The notes beneath the pieces were generated by a model, which saw only the letters and a list, made by a program, of their open reading frames with translations, did no database searches and was not told the origin of the DNA. The position numbers and the translations under genes were made by a program. DNA of 64,000 bases from Actinomadura macra NBRC 14102 (GTDB lineage Bacteria; Actinomycetota; Actinomycetes; Streptosporangiales; Streptosporangiaceae): NCBI RefSeq assembly GCF_001552215.1, contig NZ_BCQT01000018.1, forward strand, positions 248,001 to 312,000, written 5' to 3'. Below, in pieces: positions 7,884 to 17,178 of this stretch (its first letter is position 1; each line of letters begins with the position of its first letter).

Positions 7884-8030
7884 ATGATCAGTGCGAAGAG
7901 GACCGGGGTGCACGTGTCTCATGACCGTTCCGAGCAGCGGGTTGAGCGACACAGGTGGGGGAGCGTCACCTCCTTACTCGCTTTCCTCCACGCGGTCGCC
8001 TTCGAGGTCACGCTCGTGTACTTCGGGTGA
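7884..8030 (+). CDS. Possible small ORF, 48 residues
   Basis: In the roughly 500-bp gap 7754-8250 this is the only short frame with a plausible start. The ATG at 7884 has GTGGAG directly before it, and the frame ends with SLLAFLHAVAFEVTLVYFG and TGA. The C-terminal half is hydrophobic, so it could be a tiny membrane peptide or the tail of a decayed gene. No family is recognised and chance cannot be excluded. The rest of the gap holds the operon promoter region. Confidence 0.2.
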   Translation: MISAKRTGVHVSHDRSEQRVERHRWGSVTSLLAFLHAVAFEVTLVYFG

Positions 8031-8141
8031 ACGGGCCGCACCTGCCGGGCGGCGGGCCCGCCGCGGGCTTCTGGATTTCAAGGTGTGGCGGCCGCACGCT
8101 GGCTCGCGGGTAGATTCGCAGGTCAGAGGGTGGTTGTGCAC

Positions 8142-8160
8142 TGCAAAATCATGTGTTGCA
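8142..8160. promoter_or_regulatory. Inverted repeat upstream of the D-aminoacylase operon, candidate IclR operator
   Basis: TGCAA (8142-8146) and TTGCA (8156-8160) are perfect inverted arms separated by 9 bp, 91 bp before the first gene of the operon. The local DNA is unusually A/T-rich for this genome. The operon encodes its own IclR regulator (16306-17178), which makes it the natural candidate ligand. A direct repeat of TGCAAAATC/TGCAAATC overlaps the same site. Confidence 0.35.
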
Positions 8161-8250
8161 AATCTGGTGCGGGACGTGGTTCACCCCATAACCTCCACGA
8201 CTACCGGCACGAATGTCGCGTAACGCACTCTCTAGGGTGAATGGGGTCCA

Positions 8251-9819
8251 ATGTACGATCTTCTGGTCCGCGGAGGCACGGTGCTGGACGGCACCGGCGC
8301 CGCCGCGCGCCGCGCCGACGTGGCCGTGTCCGCGGGCCGCATCGCCGCGGTGGGCGCCCCGGCGGGGGCGCGGGCGGCCAGGGAGATCGACGCCACCGGC
8401 AGGTACGTCATGCCGGGCTTCATCGACACCCACGTGCACGGCGACGCGGCCGTCCTCGACCCCGACGTCCAGCTCGCCGCGCTGCGCCAGGGCGTCACCA
8501 CGTTCGTGCTGGGACAGGACGGCGTCTCCTACGCCCCCGCGGGCGCGGCGACCCTGCGCTATGTCAGCCGCTACTTCGCGCCGGTCAACGGCGCTCACCC
8601 CGGGCTCGGCGAGGGTCCTGTCTCGGTGGCCGGGCTGCTGGCCACCTACGATCGGCGCACCCCCCTCAACACCGTCTACCTGCTGCCCCACGGCACCATC
8701 CGGCACGGCGTCATGGGCGGCGCGCGGCGCGCTCCGGAGGCCGCCGAGCTGGCCGCCATGCGCACCGAGGTCGAGCGCGGCCTGCACGACGGCGCGGCGG
8801 GGCTGTCGACCGGTCTGGAGTACGTCCCGGGCGCCTACGCCGACGCCGCCGAGATCGCCGCGCTGTGCGCACCGGTCGGGGCGGCCGGGTTGCCCTACGT
8901 CACGCACATGCGGGGGTATGAGTCCGAGGCGTCCGGGGCGATGGCCGAGGTACTGGAGATCGCCCGCGCCGGACGCGTCGCCCCGCACGTCTCCCACTTC
9001 CACGGCCCCCGGGACGAGCTGGTCGCGCTTGTGGACGACGCCCGCGCCGAGGGCATCGACCTGACCTTCGACAGCTACCCCTACCTGCGGGGATCCAGCA
9101 CGCTGACGCTCGTGGCGCTGCCGTCCTGGCTCCCTATCGCCGATCTGGACGCCACCCTGGACGCGCTGGCCGACCCGGCCGTCCGGCACCGGCTGGAACG
9201 CGACTGGTTCGCGCGCCGCACGGAGGTGTGGCCGAGGATCACGCTCTCGCATGTGCCCGCCGAGGAACTGCGATGGGCCGAGGGGATGACCCTGCCGGAC
9301 GCCGCCGCGCGGGCCGGGTCAGCTCCCGGCGCGTTCTGCTGCGACCTGCTCCTGGCCACCCGGCTGGAGGCGGGTTGCGTCTTCGGACACCCGCCGACCA
9401 ACAGCGAGGAGTCGGTGCGGGCGCTGCTACGGCATCCCGCCCAGATCGCCGGTTCCGACGCCGTCTACCAGGGCGGGCACCCGCACCCGCGCGGCTGGGG
9501 CGCGTTCGCCCGGCTGCTCGGACGGCACGTCCGCGAGCTCGGCGACTGGACCTGGGAGCAGGCCGCGGTGCACCTGGCGGGACGCGCCGCCGACCGGTTC
9601 CGGCTCGCGGACCGCGGCCGGATCGAGACGGGCCGCGCCGCCGACCTGGTCGTCGTGGATCCCGCCGCCGTCACCGACCGGGCCACCTACGAACGACCGC
9701 GGGTGCCGGCCGAGGGCGTGGAGCACGTTCTCGTCAACGGCGTCCCCGTCCTCGCCGGCGGCGTCCTCACCGGGGCCGCCGCACAGCATCCGCCGGGACG
9801 GGCCCTGAAACCGGCCTGA
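8251..9819 (+). CDS. D-aminoacylase / N-acyl-D-amino-acid deacylase family amidohydrolase
   Basis: 522 residues. The N-terminus is MYDLLVRGGTVLDGTG, then PGFIDTHVHGD with the HxH metal pair, VTHMRGYE, HVSHFHGP, LTFDSYPYLRGSSTL and a late AGSDAVYQGGHPHPRGWGAF with the catalytic Asp. All fit the D-aminoacylase branch of the amidohydrolase superfamily, which cleaves N-acyl groups from D-configured amino acids using zinc. It is the first gene of a long plus-strand operon. The operon also carries a D-amino-acid ammonia-lyase homologue, a KDG-type kinase and a KDPG-type aldolase. A reasonable inference is deacetylation of N-acetyl-D-glucosaminate or a similar N-acyl amino aldonic acid rather than of a free D-amino acid. 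Confidence 0.85.
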   Translation: MYDLLVRGGTVLDGTGAAARRADVAVSAGRIAAVGAPAGARAAREIDATGRYVMPGFIDTHVHGDAAVLDPDVQLAALRQGVTTFVLGQDGVSYAPAGAATLRYVSRYFAPVNGAHPGLGEGPVSVAGLLATYDRRTPLNTVYLLPHGTIRHGVMGGARRAPEAAELAAMRTEVERGLHDGAAGLSTGLEYVPGAYADAAEIAALCAPVGAAGLPYVTHMRGYESEASGAMAEVLEIARAGRVAPHVSHFHGPRDELVALVDDARAEGIDLTFDSYPYLRGSSTLTLVALPSWLPIADLDATLDALADPAVRHRLERDWFARRTEVWPRITLSHVPAEELRWAEGMTLPDAAARAGSAPGAFCCDLLLATRLEAGCVFGHPPTNSEESVRALLRHPAQIAGSDAVYQGGHPHPRGWGAFARLLGRHVRELGDWTWEQAAVHLAGRAADRFRLADRGRIETGRAADLVVVDPAAVTDRATYERPRVPAEGVEHVLVNGVPVLAGGVLTGAAAQHPPGRALKPA

Positions 9820-9889
9820 TCCCTCCACATCCCCCCGCCCCGTTCGCCGGAGCCCGTCCGGGCCCCGGACAGTCACAAGGAGTCCCTCC

Positions 9890-10942
9890 ATGATCGGTAG
9901 GTTCACGCGCGCCGTCGTGGCCGTCACGGCGCTGGGCACGCTGACCGCCGCCACCGCGTGCGGCGTCAGCTCTGACGACAAGGCCTCGTCCGGCAGCTCC
10001 GGCAAGGCCACCGGCCTCAAGGTTGGCTGGTCCACGATCTACCTGACCCCCTCGTGGATGCAGCAGACCGACAAGATGATGAAGGCCGACGTCGAGAAGC
10101 TGAAGGCCGACAAAAAGATCACCTCGTACCAGACCTTCAACGCCAACGGCGACACCTCCCAGCAGATCGCCCAGATCAGGGCGATGATCCAGCAGAAGTA
10201 CGACGTGATCCTGGTCGACGCCGGGTCGTCCACCGCGCTCAACCCCGCCCTGGAGCAGGCCGTCGCCGCCGGCATCACCGTCGTCAGCTTCGACAGCCTG
10301 GTCACCTCCGAGAAGGTCGTGCGCGTCGGCACCGACCAAAAGGAGTGGGGCCGGATGACGGGCCGGTGGCTGGGCGAGAAGCTGGGCGGCAAGGGCAAGA
10401 TCATCGCCTTCAACGGCCCGGCCGGCGTCGCGGTCAGCGAGGAGCGCTGGCAGGGCGCCGAGGAGGCGCTGAAGACGTTCCCCGACATCAAGATCGTCGC
10501 CAACGTGCACAGCGAGTACAACCTGGCTCCAGCCGCGCAGGCGTTCGCCTCGGCGTACTCCGCCAACCCCGATATCGACGGCGTCTTCTCGCAGGGCGGC
10601 GCCCTGTCGGCGGCGGCCCTCCAGACGCTCGTCAAGCAGAAGAAGAAGCTCGTGCCGATCACTGGCGAGAACTACAACGGGTTCCTGAAGCTCTGGAAGG
10701 AGCACAAGGCCGCCGGCTTCTCCTCGCTGTCCACCGCGCAGCCCAACTACCTCGGCGTGATCGCGCTGCGCGCGGCGGTGGCCAAGGCCGGCGGCGCCGC
10801 GGTGCCGAACAGCATCATGGTCCCGCTGCCGAAGATCACCGACGAGAACCTGGACGAGTACGTCAAAGCCGACCAGCCCGACGACTCCTACCCGATCCAG
10901 GAGCTTGCGCAGCCCGAGATCGACAAGCTGATCGGCACGTAG
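9890..10942 (+). CDS. ABC transporter substrate-binding lipoprotein, ribose/sugar type
   Basis: 350 residues. The signal peptide ends LTAATAC, giving a lipidated Cys, followed by a Ser/Lys-rich linker. The mature protein has the periplasmic-binding fold type I of RbsB-like proteins: GWSTIYLTPSWMQQTDKMMK, ISQQ-type contacts in TSQQIAQIRAMIQQKYDVILVDAG, and KGKIIAFNGPAGVAVSEERWQGAEEAL. It should capture the operon's substrate outside the cell and deliver it to the two permeases. The gene is followed after 2 bases by the ATPase gene. Confidence 0.88.
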   Translation: MIGRFTRAVVAVTALGTLTAATACGVSSDDKASSGSSGKATGLKVGWSTIYLTPSWMQQTDKMMKADVEKLKADKKITSYQTFNANGDTSQQIAQIRAMIQQKYDVILVDAGSSTALNPALEQAVAAGITVVSFDSLVTSEKVVRVGTDQKEWGRMTGRWLGEKLGGKGKIIAFNGPAGVAVSEERWQGAEEALKTFPDIKIVANVHSEYNLAPAAQAFASAYSANPDIDGVFSQGGALSAAALQTLVKQKKKLVPITGENYNGFLKLWKEHKAAGFSSLSTAQPNYLGVIALRAAVAKAGGAAVPNSIMVPLPKITDENLDEYVKADQPDDSYPIQELAQPEIDKLIGT

Positions 10943-10944
10943 CG

Positions 10945-12489
10945 ATGACCCTCCTGGCCGTCGAGCAGGTCTCCAAGTCCTTCGCGGGCAACCCGGTGCT
11001 GCACCGGGTGAGCTTCGACGTCCGCGCGGGCGAGGTGCTCGCCCTCGTGGGCGAGAACGGCGCCGGCAAGAGCACCGTGCTCTCGCTCATCACCGGAATG
11101 CTGGCGCCCGACTCCGGCCGCCTGGTCTACGACGGCGAGCCCGTCCGGGCCTGGTCCCCGCACCGGGCCCGTGCCGCCGGAATCGGCTCGGTGCACCAGG
11201 AGCTCAGCCTCAACCCCCACCAGAGCGTCGCCGAGAACGTGTTCCTCGGGCAGTGGCCGGCCCGCCGCGGGCTGGTCCTGCGCCGCGACCTCGCCCGGCG
11301 GGCCCGGCCGCTGCTGGACCGTGTCGGTCTCGGCATCGACCCGCTGACCCGGGCCGGCCGCCTGCCCCTCGGCCAGCAGCAGCTGGTCGAGCTCGCCAAG
11401 GCGCTCGTCTCGCAGCCGCGGCTGCTGATCCTGGACGAGGCCACCTCCGCGCTGGACGACGACCAGGTCAAGGGCGTGTTCCGGGTCGTGGACGAGCTGC
11501 GCGAGGCCGGCTCGTCCGTGATCATCGTCAGCCACCGGATGGGCGAGCTGTTCGCCGTCTCCGACCGGCTGACCGTCCTCAAGGACGGGGAGGTCATGGC
11601 CACCCGCGACCGGCGGGAGACCGGCCATGACGACATCGTCCACCTCATGATCGGGCGGGAGCTCACCGACCTGTTCCCGGCCAAGGTGGGCACCACCGGA
11701 CAAGACGCGACGGCAGCGCGGAACGGGACGGCCGCCGGCGCGACGGAACCGGTGCTGCGCGCCAGGGGGCTGACCGTCTCCGGCGCGTGCGCCGGCATCG
11801 ACCTCGACCTGGTCCCCGGCCGGATCATCGGCCTCGGCGGGCTCCAGGGGCAGGGCCAGCGCGCGGTGCTGCGCGCCCTGTTCGGGCTCGTCCGGCACAC
11901 CGGGCGGGTCGAGCTGGACGGACGTCCCGCGCGGCTGGCCTCCCCGCGCGAGGCGATCCGCGCGCGCATCGCCTACGTCCCCGAGGACCGCAAGGTCGAG
12001 GGGCTGCACGTGGCGCAGACCGTGCGGGCCAACCTCGCCCTCACCAACCTCGACGTCGTGACGCCCGGGAAGCGGCTCTGCACCGTCGACCGCGGCGCCG
12101 AGGCGCGGCTGGTCGCCGACCTCATCGAGCGGATGCGGATCAAGGTGGCGGGGCCGGGGCAGGAGGCCCGGCGGCTGTCGGGCGGCAACCAGCAGAAGGT
12201 CGCGCTGGCCCGCTGGCTGCCGTCCGAGCCGCGGATCCTGCTGCTGGCCGAGCCGACCCGGGGCATCGACGTCGGCACCAAACGCGAGATCTACCACCTG
12301 CTCCGCCGGCTGGCGGACAGCGGCGTGGCGGTGCTGGTCACCTCAGGAGACACCATGGAACTGGTCGGCCTGTGCGACGAGGTCGCCGTGATGTACGAAG
12401 GCGCCGTCGTGGACCGGCTGGCCGGCGGCGGTCTCACCGAGGAGCGGCTGGTCCGCGCCTCCGTCACCGGGACGGTGGCGCATGCCTGA
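10945..12489 (+). CDS. Sugar-type ABC transporter ATPase with two nucleotide-binding domains (RbsA/MglA-like)
   Basis: 514 residues in two ABC domains. The first has a full Walker A (GENGAGKST), a signature LPLGQQQLVELAKAL and Walker B LLILDEATSALDD. The second has the degenerate P-loop usual in this family (LGGLQGQGQRAVLRALFG), signature LSGGNQQKVALARWL and LLLAEPTRGIDVGTK. In both half-sites the pattern matches ribose/galactose importers, where only some sites hydrolyse ATP. The ATG lies 2 bases after the binding-protein stop, and the last 8 bases overlap the first permease gene. Confidence 0.9.
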   Translation: MTLLAVEQVSKSFAGNPVLHRVSFDVRAGEVLALVGENGAGKSTVLSLITGMLAPDSGRLVYDGEPVRAWSPHRARAAGIGSVHQELSLNPHQSVAENVFLGQWPARRGLVLRRDLARRARPLLDRVGLGIDPLTRAGRLPLGQQQLVELAKALVSQPRLLILDEATSALDDDQVKGVFRVVDELREAGSSVIIVSHRMGELFAVSDRLTVLKDGEVMATRDRRETGHDDIVHLMIGRELTDLFPAKVGTTGQDATAARNGTAAGATEPVLRARGLTVSGACAGIDLDLVPGRIIGLGGLQGQGQRAVLRALFGLVRHTGRVELDGRPARLASPREAIRARIAYVPEDRKVEGLHVAQTVRANLALTNLDVVTPGKRLCTVDRGAEARLVADLIERMRIKVAGPGQEARRLSGGNQQKVALARWLPSEPRILLLAEPTRGIDVGTKREIYHLLRRLADSGVAVLVTSGDTMELVGLCDEVAVMYEGAVVDRLAGGGLTEERLVRASVTGTVAHA

Positions 12490-13426
12490 CCGGATCGCCG
12501 GGACGCTGCGCGGCAACCTCGACGTGGCGGGCCTCGGCGCGCTGATGATCGTCCTGCTGGCGGTCTACCGGCACTACGACTCCGCGGTGTTCACGCCGGC
12601 CTCCATCACCATCCTGTCGGCGCAGTTCCTGCCGCTGATCCTGGCCGCGATGGCGCAGAGCACGGTCATGCTGGCCGGCGGGATCGACCTGTCGCTCGGC
12701 TCGGTGCTGGCGCTCGCGATGGCGGTGTTCGCCGTCCGCGCGCAGGACGGCGTCGTGGTCGCCGCGGTGCTGGCCCTGGCCTGCGCGGTGGCGGCCGGGA
12801 CGGCCAACGGCGTCCTCGTCGCCTACGCCGGCCTGCCGCCGATCATCGTGACGCTGGCGGCGTCCTTCCTGTGGGGCGGCGTCACCCTGGTGGTGCTGCC
12901 CCAGCCAGGAGGCAGCGTGCCGGCCGGTCTTGTGAACGCCTACAACAACGGCTGGAACGGAATCGCGCTGCCGTTCGTGGTGGTCGCGCTGGTGCTGGCG
13001 TTGTGGAAGGCGGTGCGGACGACGCGATTCGGGCTGTCGCTGTACGCCGTGGGAGGCAACGAGCACGGCGCCTACGCCAGCGGCATCGCCACCCGCGGTG
13101 TGAAGATCGCTGCCTACGGGCTCGCGGGCGTCTTCATCGGCCTGGCGGGGATCGGCCTCGCCATCCAGACCGGGTCGGGCGACGCCACGATCGGGGCCCC
13201 CTACACGCTGAACTCCATCGCGGCGTCGGTGCTCGCGGGGGTCAGCTTCTTCGGCGGCGTCGGGCAGATGCGGGCCACCGTGCTGGGCGCGCTGCTGATC
13301 GGGCTGCTGACCAACCTGCTGCTGTTCACGGGCCTGTCGCCGTTCTACCAGCTGATCATGCAAGGGGCGGTGCTCATCGTGGCGATCACCGTCAAGACGC
13401 TGGCGACCCGGGAGAGGACGGACTGA
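12482..13426 (+). CDS. Ribose-type ABC transporter permease (first)
   Basis: 314 residues with 8-10 hydrophobic segments, of the BPD_transp_2/RbsC family. Family motifs are AQSTVMLAGGIDLSLGSVLALAMAV, NGVLVAYAGLPPIIVTLAASFLWGG, RTTRFGLSLYAVGGNEHGAYASGI (the ATPase-coupling region) and the GGVSFFGGVG-like segment VLAGVSFFGGVGQMRATVLGALLIG. The start overlaps the ATPase stop by 8 bases and the stop overlaps the next ATG. Confidence 0.9.
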   Translation: MPDRIAGTLRGNLDVAGLGALMIVLLAVYRHYDSAVFTPASITILSAQFLPLILAAMAQSTVMLAGGIDLSLGSVLALAMAVFAVRAQDGVVVAAVLALACAVAAGTANGVLVAYAGLPPIIVTLAASFLWGGVTLVVLPQPGGSVPAGLVNAYNNGWNGIALPFVVVALVLALWKAVRTTRFGLSLYAVGGNEHGAYASGIATRGVKIAAYGLAGVFIGLAGIGLAIQTGSGDATIGAPYTLNSIAASVLAGVSFFGGVGQMRATVLGALLIGLLTNLLLFTGLSPFYQLIMQGAVLIVAITVKTLATRERTD

Positions 13427-14400
13427 TGACCGCGCCACCGCGCACCGCGGCGCCCCGAGCCGGGGCGGGCCTGCCGAGGTCGCTCCGCGACAACCGCGCC
13501 GTCCTGGCGTTCGGGGTGCTGATCGTCACCTGGATCGCCGCGATCCTGTTCGCCAAGGGATTCGACAGCACCTCCAGCGTCCGCTACCTGGTGCAGACCG
13601 CCGCGTTCCTCGGCATCGTCGCCATCGGGCAGACGTTCGTGATCATGATGAGCGGCATCGACCTGTCGGTGTCGGGCGTCGTCGCCCTCTCGGCGGTGGT
13701 CTGCGCCCAGGTCGCCGCCGGGTCGGGCGGAGCCGCCGGCATCGCCGTGGCCCTCGCGGCGAGCGTCCTCGTCGGGCTCGCCAACGCCGCCGGGGTGACC
13801 TGGCTGCGGGTCCCGCCGATGGTGATGACGCTCGCCACCAGCACGATCGTCGCCGGTGCGCTGCTCGTCTACACCGACGGGTCACCGAAGTCGGCGAAGG
13901 TGCCGCTGCTCGCGTCGCTGGCCAACGACCGCGTCGCCGGCGTGCCGCTCGCCTTCGTCCTGTGGATGGGCATCACCGCGGTCGCGGCCTGGCTGCTGCA
14001 CGCCTCGCGGGCCGGACGCTACATGTTCGCGCTCGGCAACGGGGAGCGGGCCTCCCGCGCGTCCGGTGTGCCGCTCGCCCGGACCGCGTTCATCGCCTAC
14101 GGCGCGTGCTCGCTGCTGGCCGGGGTGTCCGGGCTCGTCCTGCTCGGCTTCACCTCCACCAGCTCGCTCACCATGGGCAACCCGTACCAGCTGCTGTCGA
14201 TCGCGGCGGTCGTGCTCGGCGGCACCTCGATCCTCGGCGGGCGCGGGCACGTGCTCGGCACCGTCGCCGGCGCGCTGCTGCTGACCTTGCTTACGGCGCT
14301 GCTGGCCGCCTGGAACATGTCCGAGGGCGTCCGGCAGATCGTGCTAGGCCTGCTCATCATCGGGCTGCTGCTGGCCTACGCCAGGGAACGGCGGTCCTGA
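13426..14400 (+). CDS. Ribose-type ABC transporter permease (second)
   Basis: 324 residues, same family as the preceding gene but clearly diverged: IGQTFVIMMSGIDLSVSGVVALSAV, RAGRYMFALGNGERASRASGV, and AAVVLGGTSILGGRGHVLGTVAGALLL. Two different permeases beside one fused ATPase imply a heteromeric channel. The start ATG shares bases with the previous stop (ATGA), and its own stop overlaps the M20 gene in the same way. Confidence 0.9.
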   Translation: MTAPPRTAAPRAGAGLPRSLRDNRAVLAFGVLIVTWIAAILFAKGFDSTSSVRYLVQTAAFLGIVAIGQTFVIMMSGIDLSVSGVVALSAVVCAQVAAGSGGAAGIAVALAASVLVGLANAAGVTWLRVPPMVMTLATSTIVAGALLVYTDGSPKSAKVPLLASLANDRVAGVPLAFVLWMGITAVAAWLLHASRAGRYMFALGNGERASRASGVPLARTAFIAYGACSLLAGVSGLVLLGFTSTSSLTMGNPYQLLSIAAVVLGGTSILGGRGHVLGTVAGALLLTLLTALLAAWNMSEGVRQIVLGLLIIGLLLAYARERRS

Positions 14401-15575
14401 TGGCGGCGTGGGGGAAGGCCGGGGACCTGCTGGCGGACCTGGTCGGCATCGCCAGCGTCAACCCGCGCGGCGGGCCGGTCGGCGCGGGCGCGGCGCCGGG
14501 GCTCGGCGAGGCGGCGGTCGCCCGGTACGTCCGGGACTGGCTCGCCGCCCGCGGGATCCGTGCCGAACTGCGGGAGGTCCTGCCGGGACGGCCCAACATC
14601 GTCGCGACCGTACCGGGCCGCGACCCGCGGATGGTGCTGCTGGAATCGCATCTGGACACCGTCGAGACCGACGGTATGACGATCGACCCGTTCGCCGGGA
14701 CGATCCGGGACGGTCGGCTCTACGGGCGCGGTGCATGCGACGCCAAGGGGCCGCTCGCGGCGTTCATGCTGGCGGTCGCCGAACTCGCGGCCGGGCCACC
14801 GCCCGCCGCGGGCGTCGTCCTCGCGGGGGTGGTGGACGAGGAACACGCCTATCGCGGTGTCCTCGGCCTCATCGACGACCTCGCGAGCACCCTGGTCGCC
14901 GGCGCGATCGTCGGGGAGCCGACCGGGCTCGTCCCGGCGACCGCGCACAAGGGCTGCGTCCGCTACACCGTCCGCGTGCTCGGGACGGCCGGCCACAGCT
15001 CCCGCCCGGACGAGGCCGTCAACGCAGTGTCCCTCATGACCCGGGTGATCGACCACATCGGCGCCACTGCTCCGGGCCCTCCGGCGCATCCGCTGCTGGG
15101 CGCCGCCACCCGGTGCGTCACCCGGATCCGCGGCGGCGAGGGACCGAACACCGTGCCGGGGCGCTGCGAGATCGACGTCGACCGGCGCACCCTGCCGGGA
15201 GAGGACCCGCGCGAGGTGTGGCGGCGGGAGCGGGACGAGCTGACGGCGCTGATCCCGGGCCGGATCGAGGTGGACGAGCCGTTCACCGTCGACCACGCCC
15301 TGGACACCCCTGCCGCGAGCGCGGTGCCCGCCGCGCTGCGGGGGGCGCTGGCGGCGGCCGGACGCGACGGGACCGCCCGCGGGATGCCCTTCGGGACCGA
15401 TGCCAGCAAGCTGGCGGTCGCGGGCATCCCCTCGGTCGTGTTCGGGCCCGGCTCGATCGCGGACGCGCACTCGGCCGGCGAGTCGGTGGAGCTGGCCGAG
15501 GTCACGGCGGCGGCGCGCGTCGTCGCCGCGACCGTCCGGTCGCTGCGCCCCGGTGGGGAGGGCACATGCGGCTGA
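14400..15575 (+). CDS. M20-family metallopeptidase/deacylase (ArgE/DapE/ACY1 type)
   Basis: 391 residues. Metal and catalytic motifs are ESHLDTV (His, Asp), YGRGACDAKGPLAAF (bridging Asp), VVDEEHAYRG (catalytic Glu pair), GEPTGL and the final DAHSAGESVEL His. A dimerisation insert lies in the middle, from about CVRYTVRVLGTAGHSSRPDEAVNA. These enzymes hydrolyse amide bonds of N-acyl amino acids or small peptides with two zinc ions. Its place inside the operon suggests it trims a conjugate, possibly a second N-acyl group. It overlaps neighbours at both ends. Confidence 0.88.
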   Translation: MAAWGKAGDLLADLVGIASVNPRGGPVGAGAAPGLGEAAVARYVRDWLAARGIRAELREVLPGRPNIVATVPGRDPRMVLLESHLDTVETDGMTIDPFAGTIRDGRLYGRGACDAKGPLAAFMLAVAELAAGPPPAAGVVLAGVVDEEHAYRGVLGLIDDLASTLVAGAIVGEPTGLVPATAHKGCVRYTVRVLGTAGHSSRPDEAVNAVSLMTRVIDHIGATAPGPPAHPLLGAATRCVTRIRGGEGPNTVPGRCEIDVDRRTLPGEDPREVWRRERDELTALIPGRIEVDEPFTVDHALDTPAASAVPAALRGALAAAGRDGTARGMPFGTDASKLAVAGIPSVVFGPGSIADAHSAGESVELAEVTAAARVVAATVRSLRPGGEGTCG

Positions 15576-16309
15576 CCCGGCACATCGCCCTCGTCGGCAG
15601 CGGCGCGGCGGGCTTCGACCTCACCGATCCGCTGGACTGCCACGTCTACCTCGTGCGCGGCACGCGGGGCGCGGCGCTGATCGACGCCGGCGCGGGTGCC
15701 TCCGCCGGGCCGCTCGCCCGCCGGCTGCTCGCGGCCGCCGGCCCCGCCGGGGACCGGCACCTGCTGCTCACCCACGGGCACGCCGACCACGCCGGCGGCG
15801 CGGCCGAACTGGCGCGGCTGGTGCCGGGCCTGGACGTCCGCGCCGGAGCCCCCGCGGACGAGTGGATCGCGTCCGGCGCGGAGGAGGGGCTCAGCGTCGA
15901 CCGGGGCAAGGCGGCCGGCGTGTACCCACCGGGCTACACCTTCCGGCCGTGCCCGGCGGTACGTCCCATCGCGGACGGCGCCCTGGTCGATCTCGGCGGC
16001 GGCGTCGCGCTCCGGGCCGTCGCCACCCCCGGGCACGCCGACGGCCACCTCTGCTTCTTTCTCGACGCCCCCGGCGGGCGGGCGCTGTTCTCCGGCGACT
16101 GCGTCTTCACCGGCGGGCGGATCTCGCTGCAGAACCTGCACGACTCGCGGGTCCCCGACTACGCCGCCAGCCTGGCACGGCTCGCCGAACTGGAGATCGA
16201 CGCGCTGCTGCCCGGCCACCACGAGGTCTCCCTGGCCCGCGGCACGCGCCACCTGCTGGCCGCGAGGGACGTCCTCGCCCGCGGCCTGCTCCCGGGGAGC
16301 ATCACATGA
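15566..16309 (+). CDS. MBL-fold metallo-hydrolase
   Basis: 247 residues. It contains the complete metallo-beta-lactamase signature LLLTHGHADHAGGAAEL (HxHxDH), ATPGHADGHLCFFLD, ALFSGDCVFTGGRIS and LLPGHHEVSL. The fold resembles glyoxalase II/lactonase-like hydrolases with two metal ions. In a sugar-acid operon a lactonase role, opening an aldonolactone, is an attractive guess but unproven. The start lies 10 bases inside the M20 gene, and the stop overlaps the IclR gene (ATGA). Confidence 0.82.
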   Translation: MRLTRHIALVGSGAAGFDLTDPLDCHVYLVRGTRGAALIDAGAGASAGPLARRLLAAAGPAGDRHLLLTHGHADHAGGAAELARLVPGLDVRAGAPADEWIASGAEEGLSVDRGKAAGVYPPGYTFRPCPAVRPIADGALVDLGGGVALRAVATPGHADGHLCFFLDAPGGRALFSGDCVFTGGRISLQNLHDSRVPDYAASLARLAELEIDALLPGHHEVSLARGTRHLLAARDVLARGLLPGSIT

Positions 16310-17178
16310 GCGCCCAGGACACCGCCGCCGGAGCGGGCCGCGGCGAGGGGACCGGCGCGCGGCGCGCGGCACCCGCCCGTAACCAGTCGTCGTCGCTGCG
16401 CCGGGCGCTCGCGGTGCTCGACCACGTCCGCGACTCCGCGGACGCGCGCGGCGTCTCGCTGACCCGGATCTCCGAGGACCTCGGCATCAGCAAGAGCACC
16501 GTGCTGCGGCTCGCCGCCCCGCTCCTCGACGAGGACCTGCTCACCCGCGACCGCGAGACGGGCTGGTTCCGGCTCGGCCACGGCGCGCTGCGGCTCGGGC
16601 AGGCGTACCTGTCCTCGCTGGACATCCGTGCGGTCGCCGCCGACCCGCTGCGCCGCCTCCAGCACGTCGTGGGGGAGACCTGTCACCTTGTCGTCTACGA
16701 CGCCCCCGAGGTCGTCTACATCGACAAGGTGGAGAACGACCACAACGTCCGGATGGCGTCCCGCGTCGGCATGCGGATGCCCGCCTACCGGACGGCGGTC
16801 GGCAAGGCGATCCTCGCCTGGCTCGGTGACGACGACTTCGAGGCCGTGGTCGCGGCGGGCCTGGAGCCGCGCACCGAGCGGAGCATCACCGACCCGGCCC
16901 GGCTGGCCGCCGAACTGGAGCGGGTCCGGCACGTCGGTTACGCCGTCGACGACCGGGAGAACGAACCCGAGGTCCGCTGCGTCGCCGCGCCGATCTTCGA
17001 CCACACCGACCGGGCCGTGGGCGCGCTCAGCGTGTCCGGGCTGACGTCGCGGATGACGCCGGCCCGGGTCCGCGAGGTGGGGCCGATGGTGGAGCGGACC
17101 GGGCTGGAGATCTCCCGTGTCCTCGGCTCGTCGCGCACCCGCCGCCGTCCCGACCAGCACGAAGGAAACCATCCGTGA
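16306..17178 (+). CDS. IclR-family transcriptional regulator
   Basis: 290 residues. The winged helix-turn-helix is at about 25-85 (SSLRRALAVLDHV ... VSLTRISEDLGISKSTVLRLAAPLLDEDLL), followed by the IclR effector-binding domain (LDIRAVAADPLRRLQHVVGETCHLVVYDAPEVVYIDKVE, MRMPAYRTAVGKAILAW, and CVAAPIFDH ... GALSVSG). IclR proteins often repress catabolic operons and are released by a pathway metabolite. It is embedded in the operon it probably controls, with an inverted repeat at 8142-8160 as candidate site. Confidence 0.9.
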   Translation: MSAQDTAAGAGRGEGTGARRAAPARNQSSSLRRALAVLDHVRDSADARGVSLTRISEDLGISKSTVLRLAAPLLDEDLLTRDRETGWFRLGHGALRLGQAYLSSLDIRAVAADPLRRLQHVVGETCHLVVYDAPEVVYIDKVENDHNVRMASRVGMRMPAYRTAVGKAILAWLGDDDFEAVVAAGLEPRTERSITDPARLAAELERVRHVGYAVDDRENEPEVRCVAAPIFDHTDRAVGALSVSGLTSRMTPARVREVGPMVERTGLEISRVLGSSRTRRRPDQHEGNHP

